64,000 nucleotides of DNA from Paraburkholderia caffeinilytica (GTDB lineage: Bacteria; Pseudomonadota; Gammaproteobacteria; Burkholderiales; Burkholderiaceae). Under the pieces are notes generated by a model. That model was not told the DNA's origin and searched no databases. It saw only the letters and a program-made list of their open reading frames with translations. Position numbers and translations under genes: made by a program. The DNA is taken from assembly GCF_003368325.1 (NCBI RefSeq), contig NZ_CP031466.1:1612001-1676000 (forward strand), written 5' to 3'. This document shows positions 25,685-33,012 of this stretch, piece after piece; position 1 is the stretch's first letter, and every line of letters starts with the position of its first letter.

Positions 25685-26587
25685 TCAGCCGTGCTGCGCC
25701 GCCGGCGCCCGGCGCACCTTCATGACGCTGCGCAAGCCCGACAACAGCGGCGCTCGCGCCGTGCCCGGCGAGCGGCCGAAGCTTTCCGTGATGCGGTCGA
25801 GAATGATCGCCAGCATCACCACCGAGAGGCCGCTTTCGAAGCCGAGGCCGATATCGAGCCGCTGAATACTCGCCAGCACGTCGTTGCCGAGACCGCCCGC
25901 GCCGACCATCGAGGCGATGATGACCATCGACAAAGCCATCATGATGGTCTGGTTCACACCAGTCATGATCGACGGCAGTGCGTTCGGAAACTGCACCTTG
26001 TAGAGCAATTGCAAGGGCGTGCAACCGAACGCCTGCCCTGCTTCGACGATTTCGCGATTCACATGCTTGATGCCGAGCGACGTGAGGCGCACAGCAGGCG
26101 GCATCGCGAAGATCACCGTGGACAGAATCCCAGGCACGCGGCCGAGGCCGAACAGCATCGCCGCCGGAATCAGGTAGACGAATGCGGGCATGGTCTGCAT
26201 CAGATCGAGCACGGGGCGCACCATCATTTCGACGGTGCGGCTCTTCGCGGTCCAGATGCCGAGCGGTACGCCAAGCAGCAGGCTGATCAAGGTCGACGAG
26301 AGCGTAAGGCCGAGCGTGATCACCATCTGATCCCAGAAGCCGGTGCCGTAGATCAGCAACATCGCCAGCAACGTGAACAGCGCGAAACGCCAGCCCACCC
26401 GCCACAAGCCGATACCCACGAAAAACGCCATCAGCGCCCACATCGGCACCGCTTGCAGGCCGTGCTCGATCAGCGCGGCAAAGCTTTCGATAACCTTGCC
26501 GATGGAATCGAAGGTTTTTGCGTCGTGGTCGAGCAGGTAGTGAACGCCGTGATCGACCCAGGCGCCAAGTGGAATGACTTCAGACAT
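25685..26587 (-). CDS. choW: Choline/betaine ABC transporter permease
   Basis: Inner-membrane permease of 300 residues with about six to seven transmembrane helices, of the glycine betaine/proline (ProW/OpuAB) type. The cytoplasmic coupling loop is the E-A-G-x-x-x-G segment E-A-G-Q-A-F-G-C-T-P-L-Q-L-L-Y-K-V-Q-F-P (about 195-214). N-terminal part before the first helix (W-V-D-H-G-V-H-Y-L-L-D-H) is as in ProW relatives. Its start overlaps choV by 8 bases and its stop is 7 bases before the regulator gene. It forms the channel through which ChoX-bound substrate passes. Confidence 0.9.
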   Translation of the reverse strand: MSEVIPLGAWVDHGVHYLLDHDAKTFDSIGKVIESFAALIEHGLQAVPMWALMAFFVGIGLWRVGWRFALFTLLAMLLIYGTGFWDQMVITLGLTLSSTLISLLLGVPLGIWTAKSRTVEMMVRPVLDLMQTMPAFVYLIPAAMLFGLGRVPGILSTVIFAMPPAVRLTSLGIKHVNREIVEAGQAFGCTPLQLLYKVQFPNALPSIMTGVNQTIMMALSMVIIASMVGAGGLGNDVLASIQRLDIGLGFESGLSVVMLAIILDRITESFGRSPGTARAPLLSGLRSVMKVRRAPAAQHG

Positions 26588-27758
26588 GAGAACCTCGATG
26601 GCGCGTGAGAACGTTCAACACGTTCGTCTTGGTGACCGAACCACAGTAGGAGCCGTCCGCCTCGACGACCGGCAGCGGCGCACGGCTTGCCACCACGCGC
26701 TCGACGACATCGTCGAGCGGCGTGGTACGGCGGATGCATTCGATGTGATTGAGCTGCGGCGACGCGCTGCCCATTGCATCGCGGCACACGAAGCCGCGAA
26801 TCTTGCGCTCGCCGTCGAGCACGAACGCGTATTCGGCGCTGCCGTTGAGCGTCGCGGCCACGCTCGACGCGTCGATCTGCGGCGAGTGCTGCATGAGCGG
26901 TACGGCGTCCGTCTGCATCAGGTCGCCGGCCGTCAGATAGCGGCTGGTGTCGATGCCTTCGAAGAACGCGCGCACATAGTCGTCGGCGGGATTGGTGATG
27001 ATTTGCTGCGGCGTGCCGATCTGCACCACCTTGCCGCCTTCCATGATCGCGATCCGGGTGCCGATGCGCATCGCCTCTTCCAGATCGTGCGAGACGAACA
27101 GGATGGTGCGCTGCTGCTCGCGTTGCAGATCGAGCAGCACGTTCTGCATTTCCTTGCGCTTGAGCGGATCGAGCGCGGAGAACGCCTCGTCCATGATCAT
27201 CAGCGACGGATTGACCGCCAGCGCCCGCGCCAGACCCACGCGCTGCTGCATGCCGCCGGACAACTGGGCCGGCAGCTTTTGCGCGAACGGTGCGAGGCCG
27301 ACCTGTTCGAGCACGGTCATCGCACGCGTTTCACGCTCCTTCTTGCCGACGCCCGCCACTTCCAGCCCGAACGCCGCGTTGGACAGCACCGTGCGTTGCG
27401 GCATCAAGGCGAAGGACTGGAACACCATGCTCATGTCCTTGCGGCGCAGCGCTGTCAGTTCCGAGCGCGGCACGCTGGCCACGTCGCGGCCGTCGATCAG
27501 CACCTTGCCGGCGGTGGGCTCGACGAGACGATTGATCAGCCGGATCAGCGTCGACTTGCCGGAGCCCGACAGGCCCATCAGCACGAAGATCTCGCCTTCC
27601 TTGACTTCGAACGATACGTTGTGGACGCCGACTATCTGACCGGTGCGCGCGAAGACTTCTTCTTTCGTCGCGCCGCCTGCCAGCATGCCGATCGCCTGTT
27701 TCGGGTTGGTGCCGAACACCTTGCACAGCCCTTCGACCACGACCTTGGGGGAATTCAT
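26580..27758 (-). CDS. choV: Choline/betaine ABC transporter ATPase with CBS domains
   Basis: ATP-binding subunit of 392 residues from the ATG at 27758, preceded by AGGAG at correct distance. Walker A is GLSGSGKST (62-70), the signature L-S-G-G-M-Q-Q-R-V-G-L-A-R-A-L at about 170, Walker B L-M-I-M-D-E-A-F-S-A-L-D, and the switch histidine in F-V-S-H-D-L-E-E-A. Residues about 280-390 are a tandem CBS pair, the ionic-strength-sensing tail of the ProV/OpuAA family. A further in-frame start 35 codons upstream would place a 15-bp hairpin within the coding sequence, so is not preferred. First gene of the transporter operon. Confidence 0.9.
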   Translation of the reverse strand: MNSPKVVVEGLCKVFGTNPKQAIGMLAGGATKEEVFARTGQIVGVHNVSFEVKEGEIFVLMGLSGSGKSTLIRLINRLVEPTAGKVLIDGRDVASVPRSELTALRRKDMSMVFQSFALMPQRTVLSNAAFGLEVAGVGKKERETRAMTVLEQVGLAPFAQKLPAQLSGGMQQRVGLARALAVNPSLMIMDEAFSALDPLKRKEMQNVLLDLQREQQRTILFVSHDLEEAMRIGTRIAIMEGGKVVQIGTPQQIITNPADDYVRAFFEGIDTSRYLTAGDLMQTDAVPLMQHSPQIDASSVAATLNGSAEYAFVLDGERKIRGFVCRDAMGSASPQLNHIECIRRTTPLDDVVERVVASRAPLPVVEADGSYCGSVTKTNVLNVLTRHRGSHV

Positions 27759-27776
27759 TAGATGCTCTCCTCTGTC

Positions 27777-27810
27777 GACCGGAGTTAGCGCTTTAGCGCT
27801 TACTCCGGTC
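27777..27810 (-). promoter_or_regulatory. Long dyad in the choV leader
   Basis: GACCGGAGT-T-AGCGC (27777-27791) faces GCGCT-T-ACTCCGGTC (27796-27810) with a 4-base TTTA loop: 14 pairs around a single T-T mismatch, 18 bases upstream of the choV ATG side. No T-tract follows in the choV direction, so it could be an operator or a leader RNA hairpin. Confidence 0.65.
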
Positions 27811-28042
27811 CCATGCAAGATAGTTGCTGCAGTGGCGGACGTCCGTCCGCGCTGTGCATACATAGTTGCCAGAAAAAAGTACGCCTAGCCGACTATTTGC
27901 GACAACCACATGTGGAAATGCGACACCGACGCCGCGCGGGCGCCGGCTGCCGGCGGGGGAAGCCTTGCTGGACAAGGGTTTCGAGGTGTTGGGGCGGTCA
28001 ACCGGGCGTGTCGCGCCAAAGCAAGTGAGGGTGGCCCGGCGG
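27811..28042. other. Non-coding stretch upstream of choV
   Basis: About 230 bases with no supported gene. It must contain the choV promoter. Open frames across it are low-complexity Ala/Arg/Pro translations without ribosome sites, so I read nothing into them. Confidence 0.5.
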
Positions 28043-28067
28043 AAAAAAACGGCCGTGCGGAGGCCGT
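28043..28067 (-). terminator. Intrinsic terminator on the minus strand
   Basis: Reading leftward: ACGGCC, 7-base loop, GGCCGT, then seven T residues (28062-28067 / 28049-28054, T-tract 28043-28049). It implies a leftward transcript arriving here; the only candidate is the small membrane peptide at 28164-28292. Confidence 0.7.
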
Positions 28068-28163
28068 GGCAGGCGCGCTTTGCCGCAACGCAGCAAGCAC
28101 ACCGGCGCTCAGCGGGCGCCGTTGCGCGCCCGCGAGGTGGGCGCCATGATCAACGATCGAGGC

Positions 28164-28292
28164 TCAATGACGGGCGCGAACCACCTGGAGCAGACGGTCC
28201 GCCCGCGAAAAATACCAGATCGCAAGGCCGCCCAGCACCGGGCACATGCACCATAGACGCGCAAGCGCCCATACCTCAGCAGAAAAGCCCAT
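28164..28292 (-). CDS. Putative 42-residue single-span membrane peptide
   Basis: Small frame starting M-G-F-S-A-E-V-W at 28292. Residues about 8-29 (W-A-L-A-R-L-W-C-M-C-P-V-L-G-G-L-A-I-W-Y-F) would span the membrane, followed by a basic tail S-R-A-D-R-L-L-Q-V-V-R-A-R-H, giving the positive-inside topology of many small membrane proteins. A purine-rich GGGGA sits about 5 bases before the ATG. About 100 bases downstream there is a clean T-tract terminator on the same strand, which supports a genuine transcript. No family is recognised and no function proposed. Two cysteines (C-M-C) lie inside the span. Confidence is limited by its length. Confidence 0.4.
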   Translation of the reverse strand: MGFSAEVWALARLWCMCPVLGGLAIWYFSRADRLLQVVRARH

Positions 28293-28590
28293 TGCGTTCC
28301 CCGCTCCATCGTGGATGCCATTCGGCAAAATTCGAAACGGCGCGACCTTGGCTATTGATTGCCGGTTCGAGCCGACAGCAGTGCCGCGGGTTGCACGCAG
28401 TGGAGGAAAGAAAACCGGAGGTCTAGCCGGTTCATCGTGCACGGAAATCATTATGGCAACCTTAAGGCTGCGCGCTGTTACTCCGTGTTACCAATCTCGC
28501 ATCCTTCTTGCACCTGCAAACCGCCGCCCTGCCTACACTGCGCACCATCTTCACTGTCATCGTCCGCAACCATCAGGCGAAAAGCAAAAC
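28293..28590. other. Non-coding stretch between small genes
   Basis: About 300 bases between the divergent 42-residue peptide and the exported protein starting at 28591. It should carry both promoters. No ordered element beyond AT-richer sequence near 28440-28510 was noticed. Confidence 0.45.
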
Positions 28591-28911
28591 ATGCGCAAGA
28601 ACCTATTATCAGTGATTCTCGGCGGCGCGATATTGGTGGCTTCCACAGTCGCGTCCGCCCACGTCGACGTGGGCATCGGCATTGGCGTCCCCGGGCCGGT
28701 TTTCGTGCCCGCCCAGCCGGTCTACGTGGAGCCTCCGCCGGTCGTCTATGCGCCCCCGCCGGTGGTGGGATACGGTTATGGCTACGGCGACGACTGGCGC
28801 GCCCGTGAGTGGCATGAACGACAGGAATGGCGTGAGCGGCGGTGGCGCCATCACGAGCATGAAGAGCACGAGCGCGAATGGCGCGAACGCCATGGCTGGG
28901 ATGGAGATTGA
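28591..28911 (+). CDS. Small exported protein with proline/tyrosine-rich and charged histidine-rich segments
   Basis: A 106-residue protein starting M-R-K-N-L-L-S-V-I-L-G-G-A, with a signal peptide cut near V-A-S-A-H (about residue 23). The mature part has a V/G-rich strand, then three P-x-Y-V/V-V-Y-A-P-P-P segments and a G-Y-G-Y-G-Y-G run, and ends in a densely charged stretch of R/E/H/W (about residues 70-106). It resembles the widespread Burkholderiales periplasmic proteins with a P-V-Y-V-E-P-P-P repeat; their function is not known. The His/Glu-rich tail could bind metal or water-facing polymers, which is inference. Transcribed alone. Confidence 0.8.
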   Translation: MRKNLLSVILGGAILVASTVASAHVDVGIGIGVPGPVFVPAQPVYVEPPPVVYAPPPVVGYGYGYGDDWRAREWHERQEWRERRWRHHEHEEHEREWRERHGWDGD

Positions 28912-29003
28912 GGCTGCGAAATACGAAAGAACGTTGTGTGGGCTCCCCTAAGGAGAAAATAAGGAAAACTTCTTATTCTGTGGGTGCGCATCGGCGGGAG
29001 AGT

Positions 29004-30299
29004 TCATTGCGGCGCGGGCGCCGTCCGATATCCTCGCCGGCCCACAGCCAACGCGAGCATGGCTGATACTGCAAGACTCCCCGCCACCACGTAAAGTCCG
29101 GCAGCGTATCCGCCCGTCACGCTCTTCAGCCAGCCAATTGCAAACGGACCGACGAAACCGCCGAGATTGCCGATCGAGTTGATCATGGCGATACCGGCCG
29201 CCGCACCGGCACCCGAGAGAAAGGTGCTCGGCATCGCCCACAGGGGCGCCTTGGCCGCGCTAATCCCCACGTTCACGAGAATCAGCGCGAACACCACCGC
29301 AACGACGGTGTCCGCAAAGCCCGCCCATGCGAGCCCGATGCCGGCTGCAACGCACGGAATGACCACATGCCACGTGCGCTCGCCAGTGCGATCGGAATGG
29401 CGCGCCCATAGCACCATGCCGATTACGGCCAGCACGCTGGGGATCGCATTCAACGCGCCCGTGCCAAACGCACTGAAGCCGAATTGACGAATGATCAGCG
29501 GCGCCCACAACCCGAGCGTATAGAGTCCCGCAGAGGTGCCGAAGTAAATCATCGACATGATCCACACGCGCGGGTCGCGCAGCGCGGCAAGCGCGCCTGC
29601 CGCGTGGCCTGCCTGCGATTCACGTCCCGCGCGTTCTTCGCGCAAGGTTGCGACGAGCCATGCTTTCTCCTCCGCGGCAAGCCACGTTGCTTTTTCCGGC
29701 GAATCGGTGAGCGCTTTCAAAACCACGAACCCGAGCACGACCGCAGGAATGGCTTCGATGAGGAAAAGCCACTGCCAGTCTTTCAGGCCGAACAGGGCCG
29801 GCATCTGCATGATGGCGCCGGAAATGGGCGAGCCGATCGCCGTCGACAAAGGTGCCGCCGCCATGAACGCCGCCGCCGCGACGGCGCGCTGCCGAGCGGG
29901 AAACCACTGGCTGAGATAAAGAATGATGCCGGGGAAGAAACCGGCTTCGGCCAAGCCGAGCAAAAAGCGCAGCGTATAGAACGAGTTGGGGCCGACGACA
30001 AACGCGGAAGCCGCCGACACCAGACCCCACGTCACCATCACGCGTGCAATCCAGATGCGCGCACCGACCTTGTTCAGAATGAGGTTCGAGGGCACTTCGA
30101 ACAGAAAGTACCCAAGAAAGAAGATGCCGCCGCCGAGCCCGAACATGGTCGGCGAGAGGCCGAGGTCCTTGTTCATCGTGAGCGCGGCGAAGCCGACGTT
30201 CACGCGATCGAGAAAGCTCACGAAGTAAAGCAGCATCACGAAGGGCAAAATGCGCCACGTCAGCTTGCGAACCACACGGGCCTGCAATTCATTGGCCAT
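29004..30299 (-). CDS. MFS transporter, anion:cation symporter family (tartrate/hydroxy-acid type)
   Basis: A 431-residue major facilitator with 12 helices. The N-terminus R-x-L-T-W-R-I-L-P-F-V-M-L-L-Y-F-V-S-F-L-D-R-V-N-V-G-F-A is the signature of the ACS family that carries organic anions such as tartrate, phthalate and 4-hydroxyphenylacetate. F-L-L-G-L-A-E-A-G-F-F-P-G-I marks helix 4. It is immediately downstream of the tartrate dehydrogenase-like gene on the same strand, 93 bases after its stop, so it probably imports that enzyme's substrate (tartrate or D-malate). The exact substrate is unresolved. The stop lies close to the end of the charged exported protein, which converges on it. Confidence 0.85.
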   Translation of the reverse strand: MANELQARVVRKLTWRILPFVMLLYFVSFLDRVNVGFAALTMNKDLGLSPTMFGLGGGIFFLGYFLFEVPSNLILNKVGARIWIARVMVTWGLVSAASAFVVGPNSFYTLRFLLGLAEAGFFPGIILYLSQWFPARQRAVAAAAFMAAAPLSTAIGSPISGAIMQMPALFGLKDWQWLFLIEAIPAVVLGFVVLKALTDSPEKATWLAAEEKAWLVATLREERAGRESQAGHAAGALAALRDPRVWIMSMIYFGTSAGLYTLGLWAPLIIRQFGFSAFGTGALNAIPSVLAVIGMVLWARHSDRTGERTWHVVIPCVAAGIGLAWAGFADTVVAVVFALILVNVGISAAKAPLWAMPSTFLSGAGAAAGIAMINSIGNLGGFVGPFAIGWLKSVTGGYAAGLYVVAGSLAVSAMLALAVGRRGYRTAPAPQ

Positions 30300-30392
30300 G
30301 CCAGTCTCCAGTCTTTAAGGCGCCCGTGACGTGTTCGTCCGGGCGTGTTGTTTTTTGTGTAAGGCGTGTCTTGCGTATGACGTGTTGCGTGC

Positions 30393-31499
30393 TCAGGCCG
30401 CTTTGAACTCCGCCGCCGGCTCCGCGGCGAGGATCGCGCAAACGGCATCGGTCACCTGCACGGTTGTGGCCGTGCCGCCGAGGTCGCCCGTGTGCAGCGC
30501 CGGGTCAGCCGTGATGCGCTCGATCGCGTTCATCAATTGCTGGGCAGCAGTCATCTCGCCAAGATGGTCGAGCATCATCACAACCGACCAGAACGTGCCA
30601 ACCGGATTGGCGAGTCCCTTGCCCATGATGTCGAAAGCGGAGCCGTGAATCGGCTCGAACATCGAGGGATAGCGCCGCTCGGGGTCGAGATTCGCGGTCG
30701 GTGCGATGCCGAGGCTGCCGGCCAGTGCCGCGGCCAGATCGCTGAGAATGTCCGCGTGAAGGTTCGTCGCGACGATCGTGTCGAGCGTGGCGGGACGGTT
30801 CACCATGCGCGCGGTGGCCGCGTCGACGAGTTCCTTGTCCCATTTGACGTCGGGAAATTCCTTCGATACGTGCAGGGCAATCTCGTCCCACATGACCATG
30901 GCGTGCCGCTGCGCGTTGCTCTTGGTGATTACCGTCAGCAGTTTGCGCGGCCGTGATTGAGCGAGGCGGAACGCAAATCGAAGAATGCGTTCGACGCCCG
31001 CGCGGGTCATCATGGACACGTCGGTGGCGACTTCGATCGGATGGCCCTGATGCGCGCGTCCGCCTACGCCGGAGTACTCACCCTCCGAGTTCTCGCGAAC
31101 GATGACCCAGTCGAGATCCTTCGGGCCACAGCGCTTCAACGGCGCGTCGATGCCGGGAAGAATGCGGGTGGGACGCACGTTCGCATACTGATCGAAGCCC
31201 TGACAGATTTTCAGGCGCAAACCCCAAAGCGTGACGTGATCGGGAATATGGGGATCGCCCGCCGAGCCGAACAGAATCGCATCCTTGTTGCGGATGGCGT
31301 CCAGCCCATCGGCCGGCATCATCACGCCATGCTGGCGGTAGAAATCGCCGCCCCAGTCGAAATTCTCGAACTCGAACCGGAAGGCGTCGCTACGCGCGGC
31401 GATAGCCTCGAGAACCCGCTGGCCCGCAGGCACGACTTCCTTGCCGATGCCGTCGCCGGGAATGGTTGCGATGCGATAGGTTTTCACTGGCGTCTCCAT
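30393..31499 (-). CDS. ttuC: Tartrate/D-malate dehydrogenase (decarboxylating), TtuC/DmlA-type
   Basis: NAD- and Mn-dependent beta-decarboxylating dehydrogenase of 368 residues, related to isopropylmalate dehydrogenase. The N-terminus Y-R-I-A-T-I-P-G-D-G-I-G-K-E-V is typical. The substrate-binding arginines are in Y-A-N-V-R-P-T-R and V-R-E-N-S-E-G-E-Y. The metal aspartates are in N-L-H-A-D-I-L-S-D-L-A-A, and the NAD site in F-E-P-I-H-G-S-A-F-D-I. The segment L-W-G-L-R-L-K-I-C-Q-G in place of leucine-type substrate contacts favours tartrate or D-malate over isopropylmalate. I took the ATG at 31499 (M-E-T-P-V-K-T-Y). It is divergent from a LysR gene, the same arrangement as dmlA/dmlR. Confidence 0.88.
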   Translation of the reverse strand: METPVKTYRIATIPGDGIGKEVVPAGQRVLEAIAARSDAFRFEFENFDWGGDFYRQHGVMMPADGLDAIRNKDAILFGSAGDPHIPDHVTLWGLRLKICQGFDQYANVRPTRILPGIDAPLKRCGPKDLDWVIVRENSEGEYSGVGGRAHQGHPIEVATDVSMMTRAGVERILRFAFRLAQSRPRKLLTVITKSNAQRHAMVMWDEIALHVSKEFPDVKWDKELVDAATARMVNRPATLDTIVATNLHADILSDLAAALAGSLGIAPTANLDPERRYPSMFEPIHGSAFDIMGKGLANPVGTFWSVVMMLDHLGEMTAAQQLMNAIERITADPALHTGDLGGTATTVQVTDAVCAILAAEPAAEFKAA

Positions 31500-31569
31500 G
31501 GTGTTGAACGTATGGCTGCATCCTAGAACGGCGACCCCACGCGAAAACGCTGCTAGACTCAAAGCATCC

Positions 31570-31584
31570 TTAACCTGAAGTTAA
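31570..31584. promoter_or_regulatory. LysR-type operator between ttuC-like gene and LysR gene
   Basis: TTAAC-CTGAA-GTTAA is a perfect 5-bp inverted repeat with 5-base spacer and fits the T-N11-A rule for LysR-type sites (T31571 to A31583). It lies 41 bases before the LysR ATG. Confidence 0.6.
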
Positions 31585-31624
31585 CAATGGCCGACTCATC
31601 AGTCTGCTCATTGGCCCATCCAGC

Positions 31625-32536
31625 ATGACCTCATCGATACAACCGGACGACCTCGCCTTCTTCTCCACGCTCGCCGCAAGCGGCAGCCTGACCGCGGCCG
31701 CGCGCGAACTCGGCTTGAGCACTGCGGCCGTGAGCAAGCATCTGGCGCAGATGGAATCGCGCGCGGGCGTGTCGCTCGTGAATCGCACGACACGGCGCAT
31801 GAGCCTCACGCCGGAGGGCGAGCTCTATCTGACTCGCGCCAGACGCATCCTGAGCGAGATGGACGACCTGGCCCAGTTGCTCGGCGGTTCGCAAGCGGCC
31901 CCGAAAGGCCTGTTGCGCGTAAACGCGACGCTTGGTTTCGGCCGCAGTCACGTGGCGCCGCTGATTTCCCGATTCGTGCGGCGCTTTCCCGAGGTGGACG
32001 TGCAATTGCAACTCTCCGTCGACCCGCCGCCGATCAGCGACGACGCCTTCGACGTCTGTGTGCGCTTCGGCGAACCGCCGGATGCGCGCGTGATTGCACG
32101 CCGGGTCGCGTCCAATCGACGGCTGCTTTGCGCATCGCCCGCGTATTTCGCCAAGCGGCGCGCGCCGCGCAGTCCAGCGGAGTTGTCGCAGCACAACTGC
32201 ATCGGCATTCGTCAGGGCGGCGATGGCTACGGGTTATGGCGCTTGACCAGCGGACGCGGTTCGACAGAAAAGACCGAGACGGTGCGCGTGCGCGGCAACC
32301 TCGCCACCAATGACGGCGAGATCGCGGTGAAGTGGGCGCTGGACGGACACGGCATTCTGATGCGGGCGGAATGGGATATCGCGGAGTACCTCGCCGATGG
32401 CCGCCTGATCCATGTCTTGCCGGAATACCGCACGCCGGGCGCCGATATCTATGCGGTGTACCCGCAACAGCTACAGATGACGGCGCGGGTCAAGGCATTC
32501 GTCGACATGCTGATCGAGACGCTCGGCGCACGCTGA
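31625..32536 (+). CDS. LysR-type regulator of the tartrate/D-malate module
   Basis: A 303-residue LysR protein. The winged helix-turn-helix is at about 15-65 (G-S-L-T-A-A-A-R-E-L-G-L-S-T-A-A-V-S-K-H-L), and the effector-binding domain at about 90-300. Residues L-L-R-V-N-A-T-L-G-F-G-R-S-H-V-A-P-L and the later L-A-T-N-D-G-E-I-A-V-K-W-A-L-D-G-H-G-I-L place it in the group that contains TtuA and DmlR. It is divergent to the dehydrogenase gene with a T-N11-A site between them; activation of ttuC and the MFS gene by tartrate or malate is the expected behaviour. Confidence 0.85.
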   Translation: MTSSIQPDDLAFFSTLAASGSLTAAARELGLSTAAVSKHLAQMESRAGVSLVNRTTRRMSLTPEGELYLTRARRILSEMDDLAQLLGGSQAAPKGLLRVNATLGFGRSHVAPLISRFVRRFPEVDVQLQLSVDPPPISDDAFDVCVRFGEPPDARVIARRVASNRRLLCASPAYFAKRRAPRSPAELSQHNCIGIRQGGDGYGLWRLTSGRGSTEKTETVRVRGNLATNDGEIAVKWALDGHGILMRAEWDIAEYLADGRLIHVLPEYRTPGADIYAVYPQQLQMTARVKAFVDMLIETLGAR

Positions 32537-32550
32537 GTCAGCCGCTTGTC

Positions 32551-32569
32551 AGTTCTGCAATGCAGAACT
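32551..32569. promoter_or_regulatory. Palindrome AGTTCTGCA-A-TGCAGAACT
   Basis: Perfect 9-bp arms around one central base, 14 bases after the LysR stop and 122 bases upstream of the porin promoter palindrome. It shares the core CTGCAATGCAG with sites at 34288-34298 and 44478-44488. Confidence 0.75.
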
Positions 32570-32690
32570 CGTTCAGAAGTTGGCCCTCTCGCGATTCAAA
32601 CTGGATAATCCCAACAATCCCCTTGTATTACATGGCCTTACGCCACACTTCAAGCACCCATCCAGTGCCAGGTGTTTTCCCTATTTCGAC

Positions 32691-32753
32691 CTGCATTGCA
32701 GTCCAAACGAGCGATTCCCCCCGTTGACACAGAACGAACGGTCGTGCCAAATT
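32691..32753 (+). promoter_or_regulatory. Porin promoter with upstream palindrome
   Basis: CTGCATTGCAG (32691-32701), 22 bases, TTGACA (32724-32729), then GTGCCAAATT at 32744-32753. The same three blocks with the same spacing lie before the livH gene. The -10 region is poor, which suits activator dependence. A long leader of about 250 bases would follow. Confidence 0.65.
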
Positions 32754-33012
32754 GCGTCTGCATCCTGTGCGCAAGCACGCGATCGATGAGCTCATAACAG
32801 CGCCCAGACGCCCTAGCATCCAGGAGACACGCCAGCCGGCAACCGGACTCGAAGCGCATACCAGCAGACCCAATATTTCGCATCCCTTATCAGATCGCGA
32901 GGGCCCGTTATCGCCCTTTGAAATCGCATCGCGCAACAGATCGCCAGAATCTTGCAACACAAGCATTACTTCGCCCGTTCAATTGATTCCAATAAACAAG
33001 GAGACACGAAGC

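Larger units (their letters stand above)
32537..33012. other. Porin upstream region
   Basis: A 476-base gap without a gene. It contains the two palindromic sites listed separately and the AAGGAG at 32999-33004 that serves the porin start. Nothing else ordered was noticed. Confidence 0.6.

Noticed and set aside
27885..28149. Small overlapping frames on both strands upstream of choV
   Set aside because: Low-complexity Ala/Arg/Pro translations, no ribosome site, one interrupted by the minus-strand terminator at 28043-28067.
32736..32765. Sigma-54 promoter, because GTGCCA reads TGGCAC on the other strand
   Set aside because: The TTGC half at the right distance is missing (TTCG instead), and the orientation does not face a gene that needs it.
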